Positions 17,348 through 26,581 of a stretch of 64,000 nt of DNA are shown one piece after another. A model generated the notes under the pieces. That model was given only the letters and a program-made list of their open reading frames with translations. It was not told where the DNA came from and did not search any database. The stretch lies in NCBI RefSeq assembly GCF_018847975.1, contig NZ_CP072597.1, forward strand, positions 3,511,001-3,575,000, read 5' to 3'. The stretch is from Lysobacter sp. K5869 (GTDB taxonomy: Bacteria > Pseudomonadota > Gammaproteobacteria > Xanthomonadales > Xanthomonadaceae). Positions within the stretch are counted from its first letter, which is position 1. Each line of letters begins with the position of its first letter. A program made the position numbers and the translations under genes.

Positions 17348-19723
17348 TCAATTGCGCAACGGCTTGCCGGTCTTGAGCATGTGCGCGATCCGCTCCTGCG
17401 TCTTGGGCATCTGCGCCAAGGCGACGAAGTGCTCGCGCTCGAGCTTGAGCAGCCATTCCTCGTCGACCAGCGCGCCGCGGTCGACTTCGCCGCCGCAGAT
17501 CACGGTGGCGATGCGGGTGGCGATTTCGTAGTCGTGCGGGGAGATGAAGCGGCCTTCCAGCATGTTCACCAGCAGCATCTTGAAGGTGGCGATGCCGACG
17601 TCGCCGGCGGCCTGGATGCGGCGCGCCGGCAGCGGCGGACGGTAGCCGGCCTCGGCCAGGCCGCGCGCCTGCGCCTTGGCCGCGTGCAGCAGTTCGAAGC
17701 CGTTGAACACCACCACATCGTCGGCGCGGGCGAGCTTGAGCTCGCGCGCTTCGAACGCGGACGTGGACACCTTGCCCATCGCCACGCTCTCGAACGCGGT
17801 CTTCAGGTGCGCGAACACGTCGCCGCCCGGACCGGCCGCGTCGGAGGCGCGCACCGCCAGTTCCTTGAGGCCGCCGCCGGCCGGCAGCAGGCCGACGCCG
17901 GCTTCGACCAGACCGACGTAGCTTTCCAGCGAGAACACCGCGCGCGCCGAATGCATCTGGAACTCGCAGCCGCCGCCCAGGGCGAGGCCGCGCACCGCCG
18001 CGACCACCGGCACCAGCGAGTACTTGATGCGCTGGCTGGTGGCCTGGAAGTTGGCGACCATCGCCTCGAAGCCCTGGATGTCGCCGGCCTGCAGCAGGCC
18101 GAGCGCGCCGGACAAGTCGGCGCCGGCCGAGAACGGCTCCTTCGGCTGCCAGATCACCACGCCCTTGAACTTCTTCTCGGCGATGCCGATGGCTTCTTGA
18201 ATGCCGTTGAGCACGTGGTCGTTGACCGTGTGCATCTTGGTCTTGAAGCTGATCACCGCGATGTCGTCGCCTTCATCGGCCCACAAGCGGATGCCGTCGT
18301 TCTCGAACACGGTCTGGCCCTGCGAGAACTTCTCGCCGAGCAGCGCGTCGGGGAAGCGCTGGCGCGCGTAGACCGGGTTGGACGAACGCGGCACTTGGGC
18401 GTTGCGGCCCGGGCTGTAGCTGCCCTTGCCGTCGTGCACGCCGTCGCGGCCGTCGAACACCCAGTTCGGCAGCGGCGCGCTGGCCATGGCCTTGCCGGCG
18501 ACGATGTCCTCGGCGATCCAGTCGGCGACCTGCTTCCAGCCCGCGGCCTGCCAGGTTTCGAACGGGCCGAGCGACCAGCCGTAGCCCCAGCGCATGGCGA
18601 AGTCGACGTCGCGCGCGGTGTCGGCGATGGATTCCAGGTGGAACGCGCTGTAGTGGAAGGTGTCGCGGAACGCCGCCCACAGGAACTGCGCCTGCGGGTT
18701 GGCGCTGGCGCGCAGCGCGGCGAACTTCTTGGCCGGGTCCTTTTCCTTCAGCATCGCCGCGACCTCGGCGTCGAGCTCGCCGGCGGAGACGCGGTAATCC
18801 TGCGCCTTCAGGTCCAGCACCAGGATGTCCTTGCCCTTCTTGGTGTAGAAGCCGGCGCCGGCCTTCTGGCCCAGCGCGCCCTTCTCGACCAGCGCGCTCA
18901 GCCACTTCGGCGCCTTGAAGTACGGGTGCCACGGGTCTTCGGGCAGGGTGTCGGCCATGGTCTTGATGACGTGGGCCATGGTGTCCAGGCCGACCACGTC
19001 CGCGGTGCGGTAGGTCGCCGACTTCGGCCGGCCGATCGCCGGGCCGGTCAGCGCGTCGACGGTGTCGAAGCCCAGGCCGAACTGCTCGGTGTGGTGCATC
19101 GCGGCCAGCATCGAGAACACGCCGATGCGGTTGCCGATGAAGTTCGGGGTGTCCTTGGCGATCACCACGCCCTTGCCCAGGGTCGTGGTCAGGAAGGTTT
19201 CCAGGCCTTCCAGCACTGCCGCGTCGGTGGTCTTGGCCGGGATCAGCTCGGCCAGATGCATGTAGCGCGGCGGGTTGAAGAAGTGCACGCCGAGGAAGCG
19301 GTGGCGCAGCTGCTCCGGCAGCACTTCGGCGAGCTTGTTGATGCCCAGGCCGGAGGTGTTGGAGGCCAGCACCGCGTGCTCGGGCACGTAGTCGGCGATC
19401 TTCTTGTACAGGTCCTGCTTCCAGTCCATGCGTTCGGCGATGGCTTCGATCACCAGATCGCAACCGCGCAGCTGCTCCAGGCCGGTGTCGTAGTTGGCCG
19501 CGGTCAGGCGCTCGGCCAGCGACTTGCTCGCCAGCGGCGCCGGGCTGAGCTTGGTCAGGTTGGCGATGGCCTTGTCGACGATGCCGTTCGGCGCGCCCTC
19601 TTTGGCGGCCAGATCGAACAGCACCGTGTCGACGCCGGCATTGGTCAGGTGCGCGGCGATCTGGGCGCCCATGACGCCGGCCCCGAGGACCGCGGCGCGA
19701 CGGACTAGCAATTGGTTGGACAT
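17348..19723 (-). CDS. fadN: 3-hydroxyacyl-CoA dehydrogenase / enoyl-CoA hydratase bifunctional protein (FadN type)
   Basis: This 791-residue multifunctional beta-oxidation enzyme places the NAD-binding hydroxyacyl-CoA dehydrogenase domain first (VLGAGVMGAQIAAHLTNAG, residues 12-30) and the crotonase-like hydratase domain toward the C-terminus (FSAGADLSG and AVRGLALGGGCEFQMHS). This order is the reverse of Escherichia coli FadB and matches FadN. It acts on acyl-CoA intermediates before the thiolase encoded downstream. The PsrA-like repressor gene lies upstream on the same strand, 166 bases away. I see no operator directly before this gene, so regulation may come through the upstream transcript. 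Confidence 0.93.
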   Translation of the reverse strand: MSNQLLVRRAAVLGAGVMGAQIAAHLTNAGVDTVLFDLAAKEGAPNGIVDKAIANLTKLSPAPLASKSLAERLTAANYDTGLEQLRGCDLVIEAIAERMDWKQDLYKKIADYVPEHAVLASNTSGLGINKLAEVLPEQLRHRFLGVHFFNPPRYMHLAELIPAKTTDAAVLEGLETFLTTTLGKGVVIAKDTPNFIGNRIGVFSMLAAMHHTEQFGLGFDTVDALTGPAIGRPKSATYRTADVVGLDTMAHVIKTMADTLPEDPWHPYFKAPKWLSALVEKGALGQKAGAGFYTKKGKDILVLDLKAQDYRVSAGELDAEVAAMLKEKDPAKKFAALRASANPQAQFLWAAFRDTFHYSAFHLESIADTARDVDFAMRWGYGWSLGPFETWQAAGWKQVADWIAEDIVAGKAMASAPLPNWVFDGRDGVHDGKGSYSPGRNAQVPRSSNPVYARQRFPDALLGEKFSQGQTVFENDGIRLWADEGDDIAVISFKTKMHTVNDHVLNGIQEAIGIAEKKFKGVVIWQPKEPFSAGADLSGALGLLQAGDIQGFEAMVANFQATSQRIKYSLVPVVAAVRGLALGGGCEFQMHSARAVFSLESYVGLVEAGVGLLPAGGGLKELAVRASDAAGPGGDVFAHLKTAFESVAMGKVSTSAFEARELKLARADDVVVFNGFELLHAAKAQARGLAEAGYRPPLPARRIQAAGDVGIATFKMLLVNMLEGRFISPHDYEIATRIATVICGGEVDRGALVDEEWLLKLEREHFVALAQMPKTQERIAHMLKTGKPLRN

Positions 19724-19889
19724 CGTCTACAACTCCTTGGAAGGAATAGAGTTTTATCGAAGCAGGCCGCGGTGGGCGGCGGCCTGGAAAGCGAAGCGTG
19801 CGTGGCGGGGGAGTTCAGCGGCGGGACGTACGGGACCGGGCGCGAGGCTCCGGCGGCGCGGCCCCCGCCGGGGCCGGCGCCCGCGCCGC

Positions 19890-20510
19890 TCAGCTCTTGA
19901 AGCCGGCGGCGGCGAATCGGATCAGTTCGCGCGCGGCGCGTTCACGGTGCGCCTGCTCGGTGACACCGGCGGGACGCTTGATCAGGCCGAAGTCGGCCAT
20001 GGCGTAGGTCAGCGAGCCGGCGAGGAAGTCCAGGCGCCAGTACAGCTCCTCCTTGCTCAGCCCCGGCACCGCGGTGGCGATGGCCTTGGCGAACTCGCGC
20101 AGGACGTGGCCGTAGTGGTCGGACAGGAACTTGCGCAGGCTGTCGTTCTTCTCGGCGTAGGCGCGGGCGATCACGCGCACGAAGGCGCCGCCGCCGTTGC
20201 GGTCCTGGGCCAGGGCCAGGGCGGGTTCGACGAAGGCGGCCAGGATCGGCTCCAGCTCGCCCGGATGCTCGGCGAGCGCGGCCTTGAGCGCGCTCATGCG
20301 CTGGGTCGTCATCTCGTCCATGCGCCGGCGGAACACCTCGTTGACCAGGTTTTCCTTGCTGCCGAAGTGATAGTTGACCGCGGCGATGTTGACGTCGGCG
20401 CGGCTGGTGACCTGGCGCAGCGAAGTGCCGGTGAAGCCGAACTGGGCGAACAGTTCCTCGGCGGCGCCGAGGATCCGGTCCTTGGTCGAAAAATGGGCGG
20501 TGCTGGACAT
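19890..20510 (-). CDS. psrA: TetR/AcrR-family regulator, PsrA-like
   Basis: This 206-residue repressor starts at [20 protein letters not shown]. The helix-turn-helix spans about residues 25-54 and includes [27 protein letters not shown], very close in pattern to the fatty-acid-responsive PsrA regulators of Pseudomonas. PsrA binds an (C/G)AAAC-N2-4-GTTT(G/C) palindrome and releases it on long-chain acyl ligands. A perfect site, CAAACGCTTGTTTG, lies 55 bases upstream of the start. The beta-oxidation genes downstream on the same strand are the natural targets. The ligand is inferred, not shown. Confidence 0.85.
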   Translation of the reverse strand: MSSTAHFSTKDRILGAAEELFAQFGFTGTSLRQVTSRADVNIAAVNYHFGSKENLVNEVFRRRMDEMTTQRMSALKAALAEHPGELEPILAAFVEPALALAQDRNGGGAFVRVIARAYAEKNDSLRKFLSDHYGHVLREFAKAIATAVPGLSKEELYWRLDFLAGSLTYAMADFGLIKRPAGVTEQAHRERAARELIRFAAAGFKS

Positions 20511-20562
20511 GCGGGCGGGCGACTCCGGGACGCGGCCTGAGCGGGTGGAAAGGCAGGCATGA

Positions 20563-20580
20563 ATCAAACGCTTGTTTGAT
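20563..20580 (-). promoter_or_regulatory. PsrA-type operator upstream of the TetR regulator gene
   Basis: ATCAAACGCTTGTTTGAT is a palindrome with two 7-bp arms (ATCAAAC/GTTTGAT) around GCTT. Its core CAAAC-N4-GTTTG matches the published PsrA consensus. It lies 52 bases upstream of the regulator start codon, as expected for autorepression. Confidence 0.75.
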
Positions 20581-20743
20581 GCTAGTCCCGAGCGCGGCTC
20601 CGGGTCAATCCGGTGGCGTATGTCGGCCCGCCGACGGCGGCGAACGGCAAAGCCGGGGAGGGCGGGAAACCTCCCGTTCGCGCGTCGTCCCCTCTCCCGA
20701 ATCGCCGCGCTTGCATGTAGAATTACCGCAGCCATATCGGCTA

Positions 20744-20770
20744 AACCCGCGTCCCGTCGCGGGTTTTCTG
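20744..20770 (+). terminator. Terminator-like hairpin in the ndk leader
   Basis: ACCCGCG-TCCCGT-CGCGGGT followed by TTTCTGTTATT resembles an intrinsic terminator. It lies about 50 bases before the ndk start codon and on the ndk strand. A possible -10 box TAGAAT sits at 20718-20723, so this could be an attenuator or the 3' end of a short RNA. Confidence 0.5.
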
Positions 20771-20818
20771 TTATTCTCAGGGCCGACCGCAAGCGGCCCG
20801 CCTACCCGGAGAGATTCC

Positions 20819-21244
20819 ATGGCGCTGGAGCGCACCCTGTCCATCATCAAGCCCGACGCCGTCGCCAAGAACGTCATCGGCGAGATCTACACCCGCTTCG
20901 AAAAGGCCGGCCTCAAGGTCGTCGCCTCGAAGATGAAGCACCTGTCGAAGCAGGAAGCGGAAGGTTTCTACGCCGTGCACCGCGAGCGTCCGTTCTTCGC
21001 CGCCCTGGTCGAGTTCATGATCAGCGGTCCGGTGGTGATCCAGGCGCTGCAGGGCGAGAACGCCGTGCTCAAGCACCGCGAACTGATGGGCGCCACCAAC
21101 CCGAAGGACGCCGCGCCGGGCACGATCCGCGCCGACTTCGCCGACAGCATCGACGCCAACGCCGTGCACGGTTCGGACAGCCTGGAGAACGCCGCGATCG
21201 AAATCGCGTACTTCTTCCCGGCCACCGACGTCTACGCGCGCTGA
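20819..21244 (+). CDS. ndk: Nucleoside diphosphate kinase
   Basis: This 141-residue enzyme balances nucleoside triphosphate pools by transferring the gamma-phosphate of ATP to NDPs. The phosphohistidine is His117 in NAVHGSDS, the P-site Lys is in [10 protein letters not shown], and length matches the family. I start at [10 protein letters not shown] (20819), with GGAGA seven bases upstream; a longer open frame through the leader hairpin is not protein-like. ndk-rlmN-pilF-rodZ is a conserved order in xanthomonads. Confidence 0.97.
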   Translation: MALERTLSIIKPDAVAKNVIGEIYTRFEKAGLKVVASKMKHLSKQEAEGFYAVHRERPFFAALVEFMISGPVVIQALQGENAVLKHRELMGATNPKDAAPGTIRADFADSIDANAVHGSDSLENAAIEIAYFFPATDVYAR

Positions 21245-21271
21245 GCCCATAGCGACACACACGAGACCGCA

Positions 21272-22591
21272 GTGAACGATATCCGCGACAACGCGAACGC
21301 CGCTTCCGCTGCCGACCCGCAGACGGAAACCGCCGCGCGCGCGGACGTCTCCGCCGCGGCCGGCGCCGATCCGATCGGTGCCGCTCCGGTCATGGCGGCG
21401 GCCAAGCCCGCCGCCGTGCCCGACAACGGCAAGACCAACCTGTTCGACCTCGACCGCATCCAGCTCGAGGATTTCTTCGAACAGACCCTGGGCGAAAAGC
21501 GCTACCGCGCGCACCAGGTGATGAAGTGGATCCACCACCGCTACGTCACCGATTTCGCCGAGATGACCGACCTGGGCAAGGCGCTGCGCGCCAAGCTCGA
21601 GGCCAACGCGCAAGTGCGCGCGCCGATGGTCGTGTTCGACAAGCCCTCCGCCGACGGCACCCACAAGTGGCTGCTCGGCATGGACCCGAAGAACGCGATC
21701 GAGGCGGTCTACATTCCCGACAAGGGCCGCGGCACGCTGTGCGTGTCCTCGCAGGTGGGCTGCGCGCTCAACTGCCAGTTCTGCTCGACCGCGACCCAAG
21801 GCTTCAACCGCAACCTGTCCACCGCCGAGATCATCGGTCAGGTGTGGGTCGCGGCGCGCCACCTCGGCAACGTCCCGCACCAGCAGCGCCGCCTCACCAA
21901 CGTGGTGATGATGGGCATGGGCGAGCCGCTGGCGAACTTCGACAACGTGGTGCGCGCGATGAGCATCATGCGCGACGACCTCGGCTACGGCCTGGCCAAC
22001 AAGCGCGTGACGCTGTCGACCGCGGGCATGGTGCCGATGATCGACAAGCTCGGCGAGGTGTCGGACGTGTCGCTGGCGGTGTCGCTGCACGCGCCCAACG
22101 ACGAGTTGCGCAGCGAACTGGTGCCGCTCAACAAGAAATACCCGATCGCCGAATTGATGGAAGCCTGCGTGCGCTACGCGCTGCGCAAGCGCGGCACCTC
22201 GGTGACCTTCGAATACACCCTGATGAAGGGCGTCAACGACCAGCCGCAGCACGCGCGGCAACTGGTGCGGCTGCTGCGCCAGTTCGACAACGCGGTGCAG
22301 ATGAAGGACGCGGCCAAGGTCAACCTGATTCCGTTCAACCCGTTCCCCGGCACCCGTTTCGAGCGCCCGGACGACGCGGCCATCCGCGCCTTCCAGAAGC
22401 TGCTCAACGAGGCCGGCATGATCGCGCCGGTACGGCGCACCCGCGGCGACGACATCGACGCCGCCTGCGGACAGCTCAAGGGGCAAGTGATGGACCGCAC
22501 CCGGCGTCAGGCCGAATTCCGCAAGCGCCTGCAAGCGCAGGGGCTCGACGACGGCCAGGGCGGCGGCGGGGAGATCGGCGATGCCGCTTGA
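21272..22591 (+). CDS. rlmN: 23S rRNA (adenine2503-C2)/tRNA (adenine37-C2) methyltransferase
   Basis: This radical SAM methyltransferase methylates C2 of A2503 in 23S rRNA and A37 in some tRNAs. The [4Fe-4S] ligands are Cys164, Cys168 and Cys171 in CALNCQFC, and the methyl-carrying Cys is near residue 399 in DAACGQLK. From a GTG start (21272) the protein has 439 residues, with about 50 Ala-rich, non-conserved residues before the core begins at [15 protein letters not shown]. An internal ATG at 21392 would remove most of this extension. Its end overlaps pilF by 11 bases. Confidence 0.95.
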   Translation: MNDIRDNANAASAADPQTETAARADVSAAAGADPIGAAPVMAAAKPAAVPDNGKTNLFDLDRIQLEDFFEQTLGEKRYRAHQVMKWIHHRYVTDFAEMTDLGKALRAKLEANAQVRAPMVVFDKPSADGTHKWLLGMDPKNAIEAVYIPDKGRGTLCVSSQVGCALNCQFCSTATQGFNRNLSTAEIIGQVWVAARHLGNVPHQQRRLTNVVMMGMGEPLANFDNVVRAMSIMRDDLGYGLANKRVTLSTAGMVPMIDKLGEVSDVSLAVSLHAPNDELRSELVPLNKKYPIAELMEACVRYALRKRGTSVTFEYTLMKGVNDQPQHARQLVRLLRQFDNAVQMKDAAKVNLIPFNPFPGTRFERPDDAAIRAFQKLLNEAGMIAPVRRTRGDDIDAACGQLKGQVMDRTRRQAEFRKRLQAQGLDDGQGGGGEIGDAA

Positions 22592-23435
22592 CCGGCCGGC
22601 GTTCTCGGCCCGCGGCCGACGGCTGTTGCGCGGCGCGCTGGTGTCCGCGCTGGTGCTCGCCGGCACCGCCGGCTGCAACCGGCTGACCTTCATCAAGCCC
22701 AACATGGAACGCAAGGGCTACGACCAGACCGGCCCGACCTACAACTTCAAGAGCGACCGCCCCGCGGCCAGCGGCGCGACCGCCGCCAGCGGCCGGGTGC
22801 TGGCCGCGCAGCGTTACCTGCAGGGCGGCGAAGACGCCAAGGCGCGCGAAGAGCTGCGCCAGGCGCTCAAGCTGGATTCCAAGTCGGTCGAGGCCTACAG
22901 CCTGATGGCGGCGCTGGCCCAGCGCGACGGCAAGAGCGCCGAGGCGGGCGGTTACTACCGCAAGGCCGCCGAGCTGGCGCCCGAGCGCGGCGCGGTGCTC
23001 AACAACTACGCGGTGTGGCTGTGCGCGAACCAGCAGCCGGCGCAGTCGCTGGGCTATTTCGATCGCGCCCGGGTCGATCCGACCTACGAAGACCTCTCCT
23101 TGCTGCTCGCCAACAGCGGCGCCTGCGCCGACCGCGCGGGGCAGGGCGAGCGCGCCGAGCGCGACCTGCGTCAGGCGCTCGCGCTGGAACCGGACAACGC
23201 CACCGCGCTCAGCGCGATGGCCAAGCGCCAGCTGCGCCTGGGCAACGCCTTCGAGGCGCGCGCCTTTTCTGAACGCCGTCTGGCCGTTGAGCCTATTTCA
23301 GCTGAAGCGCTGATGACTGCGTCACAAATCGAAGAAAAACTCGGCGACAGGGCTGCCGCCGCGAGATACGTTCAGCGAATGAGGGCGGAGTTCCCTGACG
23401 CGCAGGGCTCCGAATCGGGGGATGGCGGTAAGTGA
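22581..23435 (+). CDS. pilF: Type IV pilus biogenesis/stability lipoprotein PilF (PilW)
   Basis: This 284-residue outer-membrane lipoprotein acts as pilotin for the PilQ secretin. The lipobox LAGTAGC puts the lipidated Cys at residue 32. TPR motifs cover about residues 70-260 (for example [20 protein letters not shown] and [20 protein letters not shown]). The gene overlaps the end of rlmN, and its own stop overlaps the rodZ start, so translation of the three genes is probably coupled. Codon use becomes slightly less GC-biased in the last 50 codons, which I do not interpret. Confidence 0.93.
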   Translation: MPLDRPAFSARGRRLLRGALVSALVLAGTAGCNRLTFIKPNMERKGYDQTGPTYNFKSDRPAASGATAASGRVLAAQRYLQGGEDAKAREELRQALKLDSKSVEAYSLMAALAQRDGKSAEAGGYYRKAAELAPERGAVLNNYAVWLCANQQPAQSLGYFDRARVDPTYEDLSLLLANSGACADRAGQGERAERDLRQALALEPDNATALSAMAKRQLRLGNAFEARAFSERRLAVEPISAEALMTASQIEEKLGDRAAAARYVQRMRAEFPDAQGSESGDGGK

Positions 23436-24256
23436 TGATGCAGTCGAACGAATTCGCGCCTGACGTCGGCGGAAGCTGCGGCGCGCGTCTGAAACAGGCC
23501 CGCGAGTCGGCGGGGCTGTCCATCGAAGACGTGGCCGCGAAGCTGAAAATGCCGGCGCGCGCGATCCAATCGCTGGAACGCGACGACTTCGCCCGCATCG
23601 GCGCGCCGGTGTTCGTGCGCGGCCAGCTGCGCAGCTACGCGCGCCTGCTCGGCATCGATCTGGAAGACCAACTGGTCGCCAGTCCGATCGCTTCGACCGC
23701 TCCGTCCGAACTGATCAGCCACACCCACACCCCGCGCTACCGCCGGGTGTTCGAGCAAACCACCCGCCGCGCCGTCTACATCGTCATGACCGCGGCGATC
23801 GCGGTGCCGATCTGGATCGCCACCCGCCATCCGGCCAGCAACTCCGCCGTGCAATCGCTGGACATGGCCGCGGTGCCGACCGGCGATGCGGCCCAGGTCG
23901 CGAGCCCGGCGAGCGAACCGCCGCAGCGCACGCCCGTCATCGCGTCCATCGGCCCGAGCCTGCCGCAAGCCGCGCCGGCGCCGGCCGCGGCGAAGTCGCT
24001 GACCTTCAAGTTCAGCGGCGACAGCTGGGTGCAGATCGTCGGCAACGACGGACGCAAGCTCGAGGAAGGCATCCTCGGCGCCGGCCAGGAACGCAACTAC
24101 GCCCCGGGCGAAGTCGCCAACGTCCGCCTCGGCAACACCTCGGCGGTGGAAGTCCTCAACGCCGGCCAACCGGTCGATCTGACGCCGTTCAGCCGCGCGA
24201 ACGTCGCGCGCTTTACGCTATCCTCTGACGGTTCCCTCGCGCCGGTCTCCGACTGA
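23435..24256 (+). CDS. rodZ: RodZ-like helix-turn-helix / DUF4115 membrane protein
   Basis: From the ATG at 23435 the protein has 273 residues; a GTG one codon earlier is possible. It has a cytoplasmic xre-type HTH (CGARLKQARESAGLSIEDVAAKL, about residues 13-35), a single transmembrane segment near residues 112-130 (AVYIVMTAAIAVPIWIA), a Pro/Ala linker, and a C-terminal DUF4115 domain starting LTFKFSGDSWVQIVGNDGRKL. That is the RodZ architecture, which links MreB to the elongasome for rod shape. The usual neighbours ispG and hisS are not found between this gene and yfgM. Confidence 0.92.
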   Translation: MMQSNEFAPDVGGSCGARLKQARESAGLSIEDVAAKLKMPARAIQSLERDDFARIGAPVFVRGQLRSYARLLGIDLEDQLVASPIASTAPSELISHTHTPRYRRVFEQTTRRAVYIVMTAAIAVPIWIATRHPASNSAVQSLDMAAVPTGDAAQVASPASEPPQRTPVIASIGPSLPQAAPAPAAAKSLTFKFSGDSWVQIVGNDGRKLEEGILGAGQERNYAPGEVANVRLGNTSAVEVLNAGQPVDLTPFSRANVARFTLSSDGSLAPVSD

Positions 24257-24398
24257 CCCGCGCCGCGGGTCCGCGAACGTTCCGTACCGGGCGCCACGCG
24301 TCCGGTTCCCCGGCCTGTTTCCCTAACGGCCCGTTCGGCCCCGCTTGCCGCGCCGCGCGCGGCGTCGGGCCGTCCAGGCAGCACAACCACGGCGCATC

Positions 24399-25028
24399 AT
24401 GGCGATAGACGACCTGCTCGACGAACACGAACAAAGCGAACGCGTGCTGTCCTGGCTGCGCGCCAACGGCGCGGGCCTGATCGGCGGCATCGCGCTCGGT
24501 CTGGCCGCCATCGGCGGCTGGAAATGGTGGGGCAACCAGCAGCTCGAGCACAGCGTCCGCGCCGCCGGCCAATACCAGGCCGCGGTCGACGCGATCCAAG
24601 CCAAGGACAAGGCCGCCGCGGCCAAGGTCCAGGCGCTGCCGGACAGCATGTACCGCACCCTGGCCTCGCTGGATCTGGCCAAGATGCAGGTCGACGCCGA
24701 TCAGCGCGACGCCGCCATCGCCACCCTGCGTTCGATCAAGACCGGCGATGCCGCCATCGCCGAGATCGTGTCCCAGCGCCTCGCGCGCTTGCTGATCGAC
24801 GCCAAGCAGCCGGCCGAAGCGGTCAAGGTGCTGGCCCAGTCGACCCAGCCGCTGGCGATGGAAGTGCGCGGCGACGCGCAGTTCGCGCTCGGCAAGCAGG
24901 ATCTGGCGCGCAAGGAATACACCGCCGCGTTGGGCAAGCTCGATGAAGCTTCGCCGCGCCGCCGCCTGCTCGAACTCAAGCTCACCGAAGCCGGCGGCAC
25001 GCCGGCCAAGCCCGAGGCCAAGTCTTAA
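24399..25028 (+). CDS. yfgM: YfgM-family ancillary SecYEG translocon subunit (TPR protein)
   Basis: This 209-residue protein has a short cytoplasmic N-terminus (MAIDDLLDEHEQSERVLSWL), one transmembrane segment (about residues 27-44, GLIGGIALGLAAIGGWKWW) and a periplasmic TPR-like domain. This is the YfgM architecture; YfgM associates with PpiD at the Sec translocon and helps pass proteins to periplasmic chaperones. Its stop overlaps the bamB start (TAATG), the same pairing seen in Escherichia coli, which fits a joint envelope-biogenesis role. Confidence 0.92.
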   Translation: MAIDDLLDEHEQSERVLSWLRANGAGLIGGIALGLAAIGGWKWWGNQQLEHSVRAAGQYQAAVDAIQAKDKAAAAKVQALPDSMYRTLASLDLAKMQVDADQRDAAIATLRSIKTGDAAIAEIVSQRLARLLIDAKQPAEAVKVLAQSTQPLAMEVRGDAQFALGKQDLARKEYTAALGKLDEASPRRRLLELKLTEAGGTPAKPEAKS

Positions 25029-26275
25029 TGATCCAAGCCCAGAAGAGGTCTTCCGGCGGCGCCTATGTGCGCGTCGCCGCCGCCGCCGCGTTGTGCGTGT
25101 TCGCCCTGAGCGGATGCTCGACGGTCAAGGGCTGGTTCGGCGGTAGCAAGAAGAAGGACGACGCCAAGCCCAGCGAGCCGACCGAGCTCACCGATTTCGC
25201 GCCGAGCGTCAAGGTCGACAAGATCTGGTCGGCCGGCGCCGGCAAGGGCGAGGACCGCATCGGCGTGCGCCAGGGTCCGGCGGTGGCCGACGGCCGCGTC
25301 TACGCCGCGGCGATCCGTGGCGGCGTGCACGCCTACGACCTGCAGACCGGCAAGGAAGTCTGGCACTTCGTGCCGACCCGCAAGGACAAGAAGGACCGCG
25401 AGAAGAAGGACAAGGACATCCGCCTGTCCGGCGGTCCCGGCGCCGGCGACGGCCTGGTCGTGGTCGGCGGCCTGGAGGGCGAGGTGATCGCGCTCGACGC
25501 CGCCACCGGCACCCAGAAGTGGACCGCCAAGGTTCCCAACGAAGTCATCTCCGCGCCGGCGATCGGCCTGGGCATGGTGTTCGTGCGCTCCAACGACGGC
25601 CGCGTGACCGCGTTCGACGCCGCCAGCGGCGAGCGCCGCTGGTTCTGGACCCGCGACGTGCCGATCCTGTCGGTGCGCGGCAACAGCTCGCCGACCCTCG
25701 GCCCGGGCTATGTGTTCGTCGGCAACGACGACGGCACGGTCGCGGCGCTGGCGTCCAGCGACGGCCACGCCACCTGGGACCTGCCGGTGGCGCAGCCCGA
25801 AGGCCGCAGCGAGCTCGACCGCATGGCCGACATCGACGGCACGCCGGTGCTGGAAGGCGCGGTGCTGTACGTGTCCAGCTTCAAGAAGCAGACCGTCGCC
25901 ATCGACGCGCCGACCGGCCGGCCGATGTGGGCCAGCGAACACGGCGGCGTCGGTCGCCTGGGTCTGGCCAGCGACAAGCTGATCGTCGCCGATCCGTCCG
26001 GCACCGTGTACGGCCTGGACAAGAACAGCGGCAGCGCGCTGTGGTCGCAGCCGTCGCTGGCGCGCCGCGATCTCAGCGGCGCGGCGGTGCAGGGCGATTA
26101 CGCCGTGGTCGCCGACTACAAGGGCTACGTGCACTGGATGAAGCTGGCCACCGGCGAGTTCGCCGCGCGCGAACGCGCCGGGCGCAAGCCGGTCAAGGCG
26201 GCGCCGGTCGTGGCCGACGGCATCTTGATCGTGCAGAACGTCAAGGGCGATCTGACCGCGTTCAAGCTGCAGTAA
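25028..26275 (+). CDS. bamB: Outer membrane protein assembly factor BamB
   Basis: This 415-residue lipoprotein of the BAM complex supports folding of beta-barrel proteins into the outer membrane. The lipobox ALSGC gives a lipidated Cys at residue 30. An eight-bladed PQQ-type propeller follows, visible as repeated A-x-D-x-x-(T/S)-G-x-x-x-W elements (for example YDLQTGKEVWHF, LDAATGTQKWTA, FDAASGERRWFW). An unusual Lys/Asp-rich insert (KDKKDREKKDKD) lies near residue 118. The start overlaps the yfgM stop. Confidence 0.95.
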   Translation: MIQAQKRSSGGAYVRVAAAAALCVFALSGCSTVKGWFGGSKKKDDAKPSEPTELTDFAPSVKVDKIWSAGAGKGEDRIGVRQGPAVADGRVYAAAIRGGVHAYDLQTGKEVWHFVPTRKDKKDREKKDKDIRLSGGPGAGDGLVVVGGLEGEVIALDAATGTQKWTAKVPNEVISAPAIGLGMVFVRSNDGRVTAFDAASGERRWFWTRDVPILSVRGNSSPTLGPGYVFVGNDDGTVAALASSDGHATWDLPVAQPEGRSELDRMADIDGTPVLEGAVLYVSSFKKQTVAIDAPTGRPMWASEHGGVGRLGLASDKLIVADPSGTVYGLDKNSGSALWSQPSLARRDLSGAAVQGDYAVVADYKGYVHWMKLATGEFAARERAGRKPVKAAPVVADGILIVQNVKGDLTAFKLQ

Positions 26276-26278
26276 AAG

Positions 26279-26578
26279 CAGGGAGCCGGGAACGAGGGGA
26301 GCGGGGATCGGCGGCGACGCCGCGTCCTCGAAGCCTCGCCCGGCGTCCTGAAGCATCGCGGCCCGGGCGGCGTTCAGCCGTTCCGGGCCGTTCGTTTGCG
26401 GCGGCCCGATCCGTCATCCGGGTCGGCCGGCGCCGCGGGCGAAGAGGGCGCGAAGGCAGCTTCGCGCCCGCTCTGGCACTATGTCGGCCCGGTACGGCCG
26501 CATAGCCGGCGCGTCGGCCCCAGGCCCGCGTCGCCGCCATCGCCCGCTCCCTCTTCCTCTTATTCCCGGCTCCAAACC
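26279..26578. repeat. GGGAAC/GTTCCC-type long inverted-repeat element between bamB and der
   Basis: The left end reads CAGGGAGCCGGGAACGAGGG; the right end reads CGCTCCCTCTTCCTCTTATT and then CCCGGCTCC. The arms are diverged but complementary, and enclose about 240 bases with no gene. The family resembles the elements at 17160-17346, 30296-30556 and 38902-39066. The right arm ends just before the der start codon. Confidence 0.6.
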
Positions 26579-26581
26579 ATC

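Noticed and set aside
17150..19708. 852-codon plus-strand open frame opposite fadN
   Set aside because: It is antisense to a clear beta-oxidation enzyme and has shadow composition and no motif.
20576..20818. Upstream extension of ndk
   Set aside because: It passes through the leader hairpin and lacks family similarity; the conserved protein begins at [10 protein letters not shown].
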